DNA of 64,000 bases. Source: Thioclava sp. SK-1. Lineage in GTDB: Bacteria; Pseudomonadota; Alphaproteobacteria; Rhodobacterales; Rhodobacteraceae. The DNA is taken from NCBI RefSeq assembly GCF_001705665.1, contig NZ_MDHA01000040.1:1-64000 (forward strand), in the 5' to 3' direction. Each line of letters begins with the position of its first letter. Positions within the stretch are counted from its first letter, which is position 1. Made by a program: the position numbers and the translations under genes. The notes under the pieces are model-generated. The model ran no database searches and was not told the DNA's origin. It saw nothing but the letters and a program-made list of their open reading frames with translations. Shown one piece after another: positions 44,739-52,928 of this stretch.

Positions 44739-46490
44739 CTAGGCGGGGGCGCGCAACCCCTCTTTGCGGATCCGGCGCAATACCGTCGAACGATTGACCC
44801 CCAAGCGGCGCGCGGCACGGGCCATATTCCAGTTGCACGCGTCCAGAACCGCTTCCAGATCCAATTCCGCGTCGCGCAATTGCGGTGGTGCGGGCAGGTC
44901 TGGCAGATCAATCACTGTGCTTTCCGCCAGCGCGCAGGCGACATCAAGCACATTGCCCAATTCCCGCAGATTGCCCGGCCAATCGCGCGCCATCAGCTCG
45001 GCGCGGGCCGAAGGTGTCAGACGCATTTCGCCGCCGCTGCGCCGACCCAGAAAACGCTCGATCAACCAGCCAAGATCATGCCGTTCGCGCAAAGGCGGCA
45101 GTTCCAGCACCGACCCTGCCAGACGAAAATACAGCGTTGATGGGATGCTATCTTGCGACATCAGGTAGGTGGGCGCCTGACCACAGGTTGAGATCGGGCG
45201 CAGATCAGGATGCGCATCCAACAGCCCGGCCAACATGTTCGCGGTGTCACGGTTCAGGTCCTCAATCCGGCGCAGTAGCAGGGTCCCTCCTGCACCAGAG
45301 GTTGCTGCAAACGCGTCGCGCATATCCTCGGGCCGGGTTGCGGCACATTCCAGCGCGACGAACCCCGCACGACGAGAGGCCATATGGATCGCCCGTGCCA
45401 GCTTGGTCTTGCCGGCGCCGCTTTCTCCGCAGATCAGCAATGGCACAGGCGTTGGTGCCAGCCGTTCGGCCTGTGCCAGGACCCGCGTCAGCGTCGGATC
45501 ACTGCCCGCAAGGGTGGCCAGAACGCCGCTGCGCACTTGCGGCCCGCTGGCACGGTGTTGAATCGGCGCACGGCGCGGGGCCTGTGGCGCGATCGCATGG
45601 CCGAAGACGGCGCCGCCATCGCCCAGTGCCACAACCCTGTCTTCTGTGGGCCGGTCGCGCATCAGGTCAGGAAGGTCATCAACGCTTAATCCCAGCAGCC
45701 CATCAATCCGTTCACCGATCACGCCTTTGCCGCGCGACAACATCCGTGTTGCAGCCCGCGTCGCCCCGATCACCCGACCAGACCCATCAAGGGCCACCGC
45801 CGCCTCCGGATCCACATCCAGAAATTCAGGGCTGCTTGAAAACCGCAGCACCCATTCCCGGCGGCTGGCAGCCATCAGATTGGCCATCTCAATCCGTCGT
45901 GTCGCGGCCGTCACCAGTGACATGGCCAGGTTTTGACTGCTTTTGGGCGCAGGAGAGCGCAGAAGTGAGATATCAAGCACCGCCGCCAATTGTCCCAGGC
46001 TGTCATAAATCGGCGCAGAGGTGCATGACAGCCCCGTATGGGCATTTCCGAAATGGTCGTCTTGATGCACTGTCACCGGCGCGCCGGTCACAATACACGC
46101 ACCAACACCACAGGTGCCTGCCAGATCTTCGGACCAGTTCGACCCAAGATAAAGGCCCGCCCCGCGCAGCTCATCAAGCAAAAGATCATCCCCGAAATAA
46201 TCGACGCAAATGCCTTTGGCATCGGTCAGCAGCAACACATAGCTTTGTCCCGCAACCTGCCGAAACAGGCTTTGCAGGCTGGACCGTGCAGTGCTGATCA
46301 TCCAATCGGCCTGCTGGCGATGTGTGCGGAACTCTGTCTCGGTGACGATATAGGCGGGATCATTGCGCGCCGGGTCCATCCCATACAATTCGACACATCG
46401 CCGCCACGACGCATCTACATAGCTGTCACGCCCGGTCGCCTGACCGTCCAGCACCTGTGCGATTTCGTCGATATGATGATGTTTTACCAT
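44739..46490 (-). CDS. AcoR-like GAF/AAA+/Fis regulator lacking GAFTGA motif
   Basis: This 583-residue regulator has a GAF sensor domain (about 65-180), an AAA+ module and a C-terminal Fis HTH (NMARAARRLGVNRSTVLRRI). Walker A is intact (GESGAGKT, 355-362). The region that should carry the GAFTGA sigma-54-contact loop is shortened (ECAATRPEDMRDAF), and Walker B reads GGTLLLRRIEDL without the acidic pair. It should therefore not activate sigma-54 in the standard way. The start at 46490 follows GGGAGGAGGG. The likely targets are the downstream monooxygenase and dehydrogenase genes. Confidence 0.85.
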   Translation of the reverse strand: MVKHHHIDEIAQVLDGQATGRDSYVDASWRRCVELYGMDPARNDPAYIVTETEFRTHRQQADWMISTARSSLQSLFRQVAGQSYVLLLTDAKGICVDYFGDDLLLDELRGAGLYLGSNWSEDLAGTCGVGACIVTGAPVTVHQDDHFGNAHTGLSCTSAPIYDSLGQLAAVLDISLLRSPAPKSSQNLAMSLVTAATRRIEMANLMAASRREWVLRFSSSPEFLDVDPEAAVALDGSGRVIGATRAATRMLSRGKGVIGERIDGLLGLSVDDLPDLMRDRPTEDRVVALGDGGAVFGHAIAPQAPRRAPIQHRASGPQVRSGVLATLAGSDPTLTRVLAQAERLAPTPVPLLICGESGAGKTKLARAIHMASRRAGFVALECAATRPEDMRDAFAATSGAGGTLLLRRIEDLNRDTANMLAGLLDAHPDLRPISTCGQAPTYLMSQDSIPSTLYFRLAGSVLELPPLRERHDLGWLIERFLGRRSGGEMRLTPSARAELMARDWPGNLRELGNVLDVACALAESTVIDLPDLPAPPQLRDAELDLEAVLDACNWNMARAARRLGVNRSTVLRRIRKEGLRAPA

Positions 46491-46821
46491 AAAGCCCTCC
46501 TCCCGTTGAAGACGATACAACTAAGAGTTGCCATGGCGATGGTGGACTTTGGTCGCAGATTTTCACGATCTCGACATTCGCTGACGGTGATGGTCGCGTG
46601 CGAATTCGGTGGCTGGTGCAGATCTCTGCGGGAATGAGTGCGATTTAACCGATACGGTATAAAATAATTCCCGACAATAATAATCAAGATTGACTCTCAT
46701 TCGCGTGATGCGTAGTGAACGCCCAGCCAGATCGGTCTACGGGCCCCCAGCTTTTTCCGTAAATCATGAACCTGGGATGGCGCGGCCCGGCGTACCCCCG
46801 CACACGTTAGGAACTTGCACG
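46491..46821. promoter_or_regulatory. divergent promoter region, AcoR-like gene and TonB receptor operon
   Basis: No gene is seen in these 331 bp. CAACT-AAG-AGTTG (46518-46530) lies near the AcoR-like start and ACCG-ATA-CGGT at 46648-46658. An A/T-rich block ending TTGACTCTCATT (about 46673-46701) resembles the promoters of iron-regulated alphaproteobacterial receptors. It is a candidate Fur/Irr/RirA site, but no exact consensus match is visible. Confidence 0.4.
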
Positions 46822-48783
46822 ATGGCTCGTTTTGCTACTTTGCGCGCCCTGCTGATGGGCAGCGCTGCGCTTTGCCTTGCGCCCTGCGCCCCGATGACCG
46901 CCTTTGCACAAGAGATGATCGCACTTGACGAAATTTCGGTGAATTCTGACCGCGCGGTCCAGACCGACACCGCCACACCAGTAACGGTGATCGATGCCGA
47001 AGAAATCGAAGGCCGTCAGGCCTCAACCATCGCCGAGCTGCTGGATTCTGTGCCCGGCGTCAATTTGGTGAATGGCACCACGCCAGGGGGATCGGCGATC
47101 AATATCCGCGGGTTTGGCGCGATGTCGGGCACATACGGCAGCGACCAATCGGTGCAGATCATCGTTGATGGGGCGTCAACCGGTGCAGAGGAGCTGTATC
47201 GGATTGGCACGCAGCTTTATACTGACCCGGCGCTGTACAAACGCGCCGAAGTGATCCGTGGATCCGTTGGGACGTTTGAATATGGCTCGGGTGCGATTGG
47301 CGGCATGGTGTTGTTTGACACCAAGGATGCGTCGGATTTCACGAACGGGCAAAACGGCGTCGCAGCGCGGCAATATCTGGGCTATAGCTCGGCCGGGGAC
47401 GGCTTTGTCACTTCCACAACATTGGCATGGCAACCCGATGAAATGCTTGAGCTTTTGTTCAATTACACATGGCGCACGCAAGATGATTATGACGATGGGA
47501 ATGGTGATGAGGTCGGCAATACCGCCTCTACTTTGCCATCCTATCTGGCCAAGGCGAAACTGCATTTCGGCCAAGATCGCGAACACAGCGTCACGCTTAG
47601 CTATTCGGACACGCAATCGTCGGACAAAGACGTGCCGTATAATCAGTTTTCCGATGCGGGCTGGTTTGGCAATGTGGACCGCGACATCCATTCCAAAACC
47701 GGCGTGTTGGCGTATAAATATGACAGCCTGTCCAATGATTTGATCAATGTGGATGTGATCGTCAGCCAGGCACAGCAAACCATTGATCAACAAAGCGCCA
47801 CCGGGTCCAGCTCGGCGTTGTTGAATGCAGATCATGATTACAAAACCACCAAAGTCACGGTAAAAAATACGATGGAATTTGACACTGGCGCGGCACAGCA
47901 CCGGCTGCGCGCAGGGGTCGAATTCATCAACAAAGACCGTCAGGATGCGTCCTCGGCACCTGGTGGCGATGACCGCCGCAAGGCGATCTTCCTGGTGGAT
48001 GATGTCACCTTTGGTGGGTTTACATTCTCGCCCGCGCTGCGGTTTGAAGACCAGCATATCGACGGCACGGATTACGGCTATGGCAGCTATGACAATGATG
48101 CGCTGATGGGCGGGGCATCGCTGCGCTATGCGTTTGACAATGGTCTGTCTGTCTTCGGCAGCTATGCCTATACCGAGGGTCTGCCGATTTTGGACGATCT
48201 GTCGACGGCGGCCTATATGTCGCAATCGCAAAAGGCCGAGACATGGGAGCTGGGCATGGCTTTTGCAGGACATGATGTCTTTGCAGCCGGCGATGATCTT
48301 GCGCTGAAGCTGAATGCCTATCACACCGATGTGTCCGATATCACCGCCTATAGCGGCGTCTCGGATGTTGAGGTCCAAGGCATTGAAATCGAAGGGTCAT
48401 ACGCGGCGTCTTCGGGATATTTCGCAGATCTGAACGCCAGTTTTGCCAATGGATATAACCGCACAGCCGGTGCCAGCTCTGATTACTGGTCCCAGCAGCC
48501 TGCCGATCAGCTGCGCCTTGGGGTCGGACGGGTGTTCCAAGACAGCCTGCGCGTGAAATGGGAAGGCGTTTGGAACCTGAAGATGGACCGCGCGGCGACG
48601 CCCACCGACGCCAGCTTTGTGCAGAATGTATCGATGGTCTACACGCCGCAGGGCGGTGTGTTGGACGGGTTGGAAACCACCTTGGCCATCGAGAACCTGA
48701 CTGACCAATATTACACGCCCCATCTTGCGACGCGCGCTGCGCCGGGTCGGACGCTCAAGGTCAGCCTTGCGAAAACCTTCTAA
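46822..48783 (+). CDS. TonB-dependent outer-membrane receptor
   Basis: The 653-residue product has a signal peptide ending near AFAQ, a TonB-box-like IALDEISVNSD and a plug domain (IAELLDSVPGVNL, INIRGFG, RAEVIRGSVGTFEYGSGAIGG). A 22-strand-type barrel ends with TLKVSLAKTF. Such receptors import iron chelates, haem or other scarce ligands using the proton gradient. The downstream flavin-redox genes favour an iron or haem substrate. The start at 46822 follows TAGGAAC; an in-frame ATG at 46690 would precede the signal peptide by 44 residues. Confidence 0.87.
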   Translation: MARFATLRALLMGSAALCLAPCAPMTAFAQEMIALDEISVNSDRAVQTDTATPVTVIDAEEIEGRQASTIAELLDSVPGVNLVNGTTPGGSAINIRGFGAMSGTYGSDQSVQIIVDGASTGAEELYRIGTQLYTDPALYKRAEVIRGSVGTFEYGSGAIGGMVLFDTKDASDFTNGQNGVAARQYLGYSSAGDGFVTSTTLAWQPDEMLELLFNYTWRTQDDYDDGNGDEVGNTASTLPSYLAKAKLHFGQDREHSVTLSYSDTQSSDKDVPYNQFSDAGWFGNVDRDIHSKTGVLAYKYDSLSNDLINVDVIVSQAQQTIDQQSATGSSSALLNADHDYKTTKVTVKNTMEFDTGAAQHRLRAGVEFINKDRQDASSAPGGDDRRKAIFLVDDVTFGGFTFSPALRFEDQHIDGTDYGYGSYDNDALMGGASLRYAFDNGLSVFGSYAYTEGLPILDDLSTAAYMSQSQKAETWELGMAFAGHDVFAAGDDLALKLNAYHTDVSDITAYSGVSDVEVQGIEIEGSYAASSGYFADLNASFANGYNRTAGASSDYWSQQPADQLRLGVGRVFQDSLRVKWEGVWNLKMDRAATPTDASFVQNVSMVYTPQGGVLDGLETTLAIENLTDQYYTPHLATRAAPGRTLKVSLAKTF

Positions 48784-48797
48784 TCCCTGTGCAGTCC

Positions 48798-48814
48798 GGG
48801 GGCCGCGTGCCCCC
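48798..48814 (+). terminator. hairpin after the TonB receptor gene
   Basis: GGGGGC-CGCGT-GCCCCC forms a perfect 6-bp stem 15 bp after the receptor stop. It has no clear T-tract, so it may reduce rather than end transcription, giving more receptor than downstream proteins. Confidence 0.5.
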
Positions 48815-48848
48815 ACCCCATCCCATTCAATTTTATCGGAGACAACGC

Positions 48849-49406
48849 ATGCGTCACTCTCTTCTTCCGTTTCTTGCGGCCGGCCTGATGGCTGTGCCGG
48901 TGATGGCCCAGGAACAGGCCGGAAATGATCCCAAACCCGGCCTGGCCGGGGGCCATCGCAAGGCCGCCTTTATCGCCGCGCATGACACCGATGGTGATGG
49001 CGCCGTGGGGCTGGACGAATATAACGCCATCCGCAAAAAGCGCTTTTTTGACGCAGATGCCGATGGCGACGGGGCCTTGAACGAGGCAGAGTATGTCGCG
49101 GAGTTCCAATTGCGGCTGGATCAGCAATATGCCGATCAGGGCCGCACGCAAGGCGATGAACGCTATGCGGCGTCAATGAAACAGGCGCATGTGCGCTTTG
49201 CCATTGTGGATCGCTCGCGCGACGGGTCGCTGTCATGGGCCGAACAACAGCTTGTGGCGGCGTCCTCTTTCAACGGGCATGATACCGATGAGAATGGCGT
49301 TGTGGATGCGGCTGACCCGAAGCCCGTGCGCGAGGATCAAGACGATCAGGACGGCCCAGACGCGACTGCTGACACGGCTTCGGCGTCAGATGAGGTCTCG
49401 AATTAA
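48849..49406 (+). CDS. secreted EF-hand calcium-binding protein
   Basis: The 185-residue protein has a signal peptide (LLPFLAAGLMAVPVMAQE) and four EF-hand-like loops: DTDGDGAVGLDE, DADGDGALNEAE, DRSRDGSLSWAE and the more degenerate DTDENGVVDAAD. It probably binds calcium in the periplasm. The start follows CGGAGA, 65 bp after the TonB receptor, and the next gene begins immediately after its stop. Its role with the receptor and flavin proteins is unknown. Confidence 0.85.
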   Translation: MRHSLLPFLAAGLMAVPVMAQEQAGNDPKPGLAGGHRKAAFIAAHDTDGDGAVGLDEYNAIRKKRFFDADADGDGALNEAEYVAEFQLRLDQQYADQGRTQGDERYAASMKQAHVRFAIVDRSRDGSLSWAEQQLVAASSFNGHDTDENGVVDAADPKPVREDQDDQDGPDATADTASASDEVSN

Positions 49407-49934
49407 ATGCGGGCTGCGCGGCGTTTTTTAACCCTCGCAGCAGGCGCGGCACTTGCCCCTTGGACAGGCCAGGGGGCATTGGCCGCGCAGGTGCAGCTGG
49501 ATGTCACCTTTCCACAGATTGATGCGGTCCCCTATTATCGCCCCTATCTGGTCGCTTGGCTGGAAACTCCGGCAGGGCCGCAGCGCACCGTTGCAACCTG
49601 GTATGACACCCGTTTGCGCGATGATATCGGCACGGGGTTTTTGAAAAACCTGCGCCATTGGTGGCGTGCCACGGGCAAGGATCTGGACCTGCCCATTGAT
49701 GCCATTGCCGGTCCCACACGCGGCCCGGGCAGCCATGCGCTGATTTTGTCGGATCAGGCTGCGCCCTTGGCGGGGCTGGCACCGGGCCAATACACGCTGG
49801 CGGTTGAGGTCGCGCGCGAAGACGGCGGGTCCGATCTGGTGCGGCTGCCGTTCGATTGGACCGGGTCTGCGGTGGATACCACGGCTCGGGGCGGGGCAGA
49901 GCTTTGCTCTGTGCGCCTGCGGATCACCCCCTAG
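49407..49934 (+). CDS. DUF2271-family periplasmic protein, possible flavinylation substrate
   Basis: The 175-residue protein has an export signal with a twin-arginine-like AARRFLTLAAG start. The mature part matches DUF2271: FLKNLRHWWRATGKDLDLPIDAI, then GPTRGPGSHAL and GQYTLAVEVAREDGGSDLVRL. DUF2271 proteins are known to co-occur with ApbE flavin transferases. The DAIAGPTRGPG segment (Thr104) resembles the Dxx(S/T)GAT flavinylation motif, with changes at two positions. The start codon follows the preceding stop directly. Confidence 0.78.
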   Translation: MRAARRFLTLAAGAALAPWTGQGALAAQVQLDVTFPQIDAVPYYRPYLVAWLETPAGPQRTVATWYDTRLRDDIGTGFLKNLRHWWRATGKDLDLPIDAIAGPTRGPGSHALILSDQAAPLAGLAPGQYTLAVEVAREDGGSDLVRLPFDWTGSAVDTTARGGAELCSVRLRITP

Positions 49935-49935
49935 G

Positions 49936-50577
49936 ATGGGGGGCGTGGCGGATCATTCACATCCACGCGGCAGCCGCGGGTGGTGGCTGCACCACCTGCA
50001 TGCGTGGCATTGGCTGACGGGGGCGGCCAGCCTGTCGATCCTGATCTTCTTTGCGCTGACGGGGATCTTGTTGAACCATCCTGGCTGGGTGCCTGCCAAC
50101 ACCACGCGCGCCCAGCAGATGCTGACGGTGCCGGCGGATGTGATGTCCGCCGTGGCGGCTGCGCCGACCACGGGCACCGGCCCGCTGCCGACCGCGCTGG
50201 CCCAATGGTTGCAGCACACGGCGGAACTGTCAGTGGCCGGACGGATGGCAGAGTATATCGGCACCGAAATCTGGATTGATCTGCCCCGCCCCGGCGGCAA
50301 TGGGCTGGTTGTGATGGATCGCAACACCGGTCAGGTTGAGGTTGAGCAGACCCGAAATGGCTGGTTGGCCGTGGCGATGGATTTGCACAAAGGCCGCGAC
50401 AGTGGCGCAATCTGGTCCTTGATTATCGATGCTTTGGCGGTCTGTGTTCTGTTGTTCGGGTTCAGTGGCTTGGGGCTGTTGATCGCGCATGCTTCGGCCC
50501 GGCCTGCGACATGGCCGATGACACTGGGCGGCATCGCCCTGCCCGGTGTTTTGATCGTGCTATGTGTGCATCTATGA
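49936..50577 (+). CDS. PepSY-associated membrane protein
   Basis: This 213-residue inner-membrane protein has a TM segment at about 26-47 (GAASLSILIFFALTGILLNH) after a His-rich start (LHHLHAWHW). A periplasmic PepSY-like loop has VVMDRNTGQVEVEQTRNGW. Two further TM segments follow MDLHKGRDSGAIWSLIIDAL. This resembles small PepSY_TM proteins that carry electrons to periplasmic partners, possibly with haem bound by the histidines. It is encoded 1 bp after the DUF2271 gene and overlaps apbE by ATGA. Confidence 0.78.
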   Translation: MGGVADHSHPRGSRGWWLHHLHAWHWLTGAASLSILIFFALTGILLNHPGWVPANTTRAQQMLTVPADVMSAVAAAPTTGTGPLPTALAQWLQHTAELSVAGRMAEYIGTEIWIDLPRPGGNGLVVMDRNTGQVEVEQTRNGWLAVAMDLHKGRDSGAIWSLIIDALAVCVLLFGFSGLGLLIAHASARPATWPMTLGGIALPGVLIVLCVHL

Positions 50578-51647
50578 CCGCGCCAACGCGCTATCGCGCG
50601 GCGGGGTTGTCCCCCTGTGATGCAACAACCTTTTCCGCTGCGCATGCCGCGCCGCTGGTGTTAATTGATCCCAGCATACCGCGTGATATGGCCCAAAGCG
50701 GTATGACACGCGCAACGGCGCGCGGTCAAACCATGGGCAGCTTTTGGCGGGTGCATGTCTGGGGTGCGCCGTATCTGCCCGACCCGGCGCCGATCGTCGC
50801 ACAAGCCTGTCACGACACGATTGCCCTGTTCAGCCCCTGGCGGCGCGACAGTGCATTGTCACGCTTTAACCATGCCGCGCGGGGATGGCATCAGGTGCCC
50901 GGCGATGTGCTGGCACTGTTGCGCCGCGCCATCGCGATCTGCGACGCAAGTCAGGGCCGCTTTGATCCAAGCCTGGGCCGGTTGAACGATCTGTGGGGCT
51001 TTGGCCCCTCTGGTCGCGTCACCCATCCGCCGGCACGCGGCGCACTCGCGCAGGCGCGCGCGGCATCGGGCCGGCACCAATTGCGCATCCGCGACGATGG
51101 GTGTCTGTGGCAACCCGGCGGGCTGTGGCTGGATTTCGGCGGCATGGCCAAGGGCTGGGCCGTGGACCGCGCCAGCGCAATGCTGACAGCGGCCGGGTTG
51201 CACGTGCATCTTATCACCATCGGAGGAGAGGTCGCGGCCCATGGCCTGTCCCCCGAGGCCCAACCGTGGTGGATCGCGCTGGACGCTCCGCCCGGTGCAG
51301 ATATGACGGCCATGCGTGTGGGGCTGCATCACGGCGCATTGGCCGGATCAGGTGATTGGGTGCGGCGCTGTGGCCCATTGGATGGCGGCTGGTCACATAC
51401 GCTTGATCCCGACACCGGACGGCCATGCACGGGGGCTGTGACGGCGGTTCATGTGGCCCATCCCAACGCCGCGCTGGCCGATGCCTGGGCAAGCGCCTTG
51501 ATGGCAATGCCTGCGGATACGGTGCTGCGCGCCGCCGCCGATAATGATCTGTCGGCAGTGATATTGATGCGCCAACCCGGTGGCGACGTGACGCGCCATC
51601 TGATCGGTCTGGACGCATGGCAGGAGGACAGCGGATGGATCTGTTGA
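50574..51647 (+). CDS. apbE: FAD:protein FMN transferase (ApbE)
   Basis: This 357-residue ApbE transfers FMN from FAD to a Thr/Ser of exported redox proteins. Family features are GQTMGSFWRV, LDFGGMAKGWAVDRA, ITIGGEVAAHG, the WSHTLDPDTGRPC segment and DAWASALM near the metal site. The first about 75 residues contain no clear signal sequence, so the point of action (cytoplasm or periplasm) is uncertain. Neighbouring DUF2271 and PepSY genes are plausible targets. It overlaps the next gene by 13 bp. Confidence 0.87.
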   Translation: MTAPTRYRAAGLSPCDATTFSAAHAAPLVLIDPSIPRDMAQSGMTRATARGQTMGSFWRVHVWGAPYLPDPAPIVAQACHDTIALFSPWRRDSALSRFNHAARGWHQVPGDVLALLRRAIAICDASQGRFDPSLGRLNDLWGFGPSGRVTHPPARGALAQARAASGRHQLRIRDDGCLWQPGGLWLDFGGMAKGWAVDRASAMLTAAGLHVHLITIGGEVAAHGLSPEAQPWWIALDAPPGADMTAMRVGLHHGALAGSGDWVRRCGPLDGGWSHTLDPDTGRPCTGAVTAVHVAHPNAALADAWASALMAMPADTVLRAAADNDLSAVILMRQPGGDVTRHLIGLDAWQEDSGWIC

Positions 51648-52909
51648 TCCTTAGCCCGGCGCGCCTTGTGCTGGCCGGGCTGATCGTGCTGGGCTGGACG
51701 GTGATCGTTTGGCGCGCAAGGGGGCGGTATGCGCGGGCGCCGGGCGATACGCTGCAGGCCGATCAGCTGGTGCTGTATGCATCAAAGGGGGGGTTGGCCG
51801 CGCGGCTGGCGCAAGAGCTTGCCATGGCGCACGGGCTAAGCGCCCTGCCTTTGGGGCAGGTCACGCCGCAATGTCTGACGCGCCTGCGCCGGGCGTGGTT
51901 CATCGTGTCCACCGATGGTGATGGTGATGCGCCCGAAAATGCCCGCGCCTTTGCCCGCGCGGTGCAAACGGACGGCCCTGACACCGATCTGCGCCATCTG
52001 CACTATGCGATGCTGGCGTTGGGTGACAGTGGCTACCCCCGGTTTTGCGGCTTTGGCCGGCAATTGGATCATTGGCTGACGGGCTGCGGTGCGCGCCCGA
52101 CCTTTCCACGCATCGAGGTCGATCGCGGCGCACCTGCCGATATTGCCCGCTGGCAAATGGCCACCACAGCCACCACAGCAGCCAGCGCCAATACCGCGAC
52201 ATTGCGGCACCGCGAACGGATCAGCCCGCCATGCGATCTGGACGCGGTCTATCGCTTGGTGATCGACCCACCACCGGCAGTAACATGGTCGCCGGGCGCG
52301 ATTTTGGATCTGGATCTGCACATGCCTGATGGCACGCCGGCGCAGCGCAGCTACTCTGTTGCGTCGCTGATGCAAAGCGGTGAGATAGAGCTGCTGATCC
52401 GCCATCGCCGCGATGCGCAGGGTCATCCGGGATTTGCCTGTGATTGGTTGACGCGGGGCCTGCCCATCGGGGGGCGGCTGGCGCTGCGCCTGCGCGCCGG
52501 GGGGCATGACAGGGCGCTGGCACATGCGCGGCGCAGGGATCGCCCCTTGTTGCTGATTGCCACCGGCACCGGGCTGGCCGCCGTTACTGGTCCGCTGCGC
52601 GCGCATCTGACCCAAAGCCGCGCGCCCGTTTGGCTGATCCATGCCGAGCGCCACGCCCCAATGATCCCCCATTTGGCGCTGCCCCAAGCCGGGCAGCTGC
52701 GCGTGGACACCGTCTTGTCACGCGCGAACCCGCCGCGCCGTTTGCCCGACTGGTTGCTGCAAGAGACCGACGCCTTGCGCAGCTTTTGCACCGATGGGGC
52801 CACGATCTTGATCGGCGGTGGACGCGCCCCCGGTCAGGCCATTTTGAACACGCTGACACAGATCCTGCCGCCGGGTGCGGCGGACGCGATCCTGACCGAC
52901 CTTTACTGA
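51635..52909 (+). CDS. membrane-anchored flavodoxin/ferredoxin-reductase fusion (CysJ-like)
   Basis: The 424-residue protein has one N-terminal TM segment (LVLAGLIVLGWTVIVW), a flavodoxin-like domain (about 45-175) and an FAD/NAD(P) reductase domain (about 190-424). FAD and NAD(P) motifs are RSYSVAS, LLLIATGTGLAAVTGPLR and TILIGGGRAPG. The normal FMN loop SQTGN is replaced by SKGGLAA, so FMN binding may be weak. It likely moves electrons from NADPH toward the membrane PepSY protein. The start follows AGGAGG. Confidence 0.82.
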   Translation: MDLLILSPARLVLAGLIVLGWTVIVWRARGRYARAPGDTLQADQLVLYASKGGLAARLAQELAMAHGLSALPLGQVTPQCLTRLRRAWFIVSTDGDGDAPENARAFARAVQTDGPDTDLRHLHYAMLALGDSGYPRFCGFGRQLDHWLTGCGARPTFPRIEVDRGAPADIARWQMATTATTAASANTATLRHRERISPPCDLDAVYRLVIDPPPAVTWSPGAILDLDLHMPDGTPAQRSYSVASLMQSGEIELLIRHRRDAQGHPGFACDWLTRGLPIGGRLALRLRAGGHDRALAHARRRDRPLLLIATGTGLAAVTGPLRAHLTQSRAPVWLIHAERHAPMIPHLALPQAGQLRVDTVLSRANPPRRLPDWLLQETDALRSFCTDGATILIGGGRAPGQAILNTLTQILPPGAADAILTDLY

Positions 52910-52928
52910 CATCATGAAAGGACAGCCC

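Noticed and set aside
44885-46297. 470-residue plus-strand frame opposite the AcoR-like gene
   Set aside because: Pro/Arg/Ser-rich shadow translation; the minus strand has Walker A, GAF and Fis motifs.
47176-48378. 400-residue minus-strand frame opposite the TonB receptor
   Set aside because: His/Arg/Ile-rich shadow without domains; the receptor frame has plug and barrel features.
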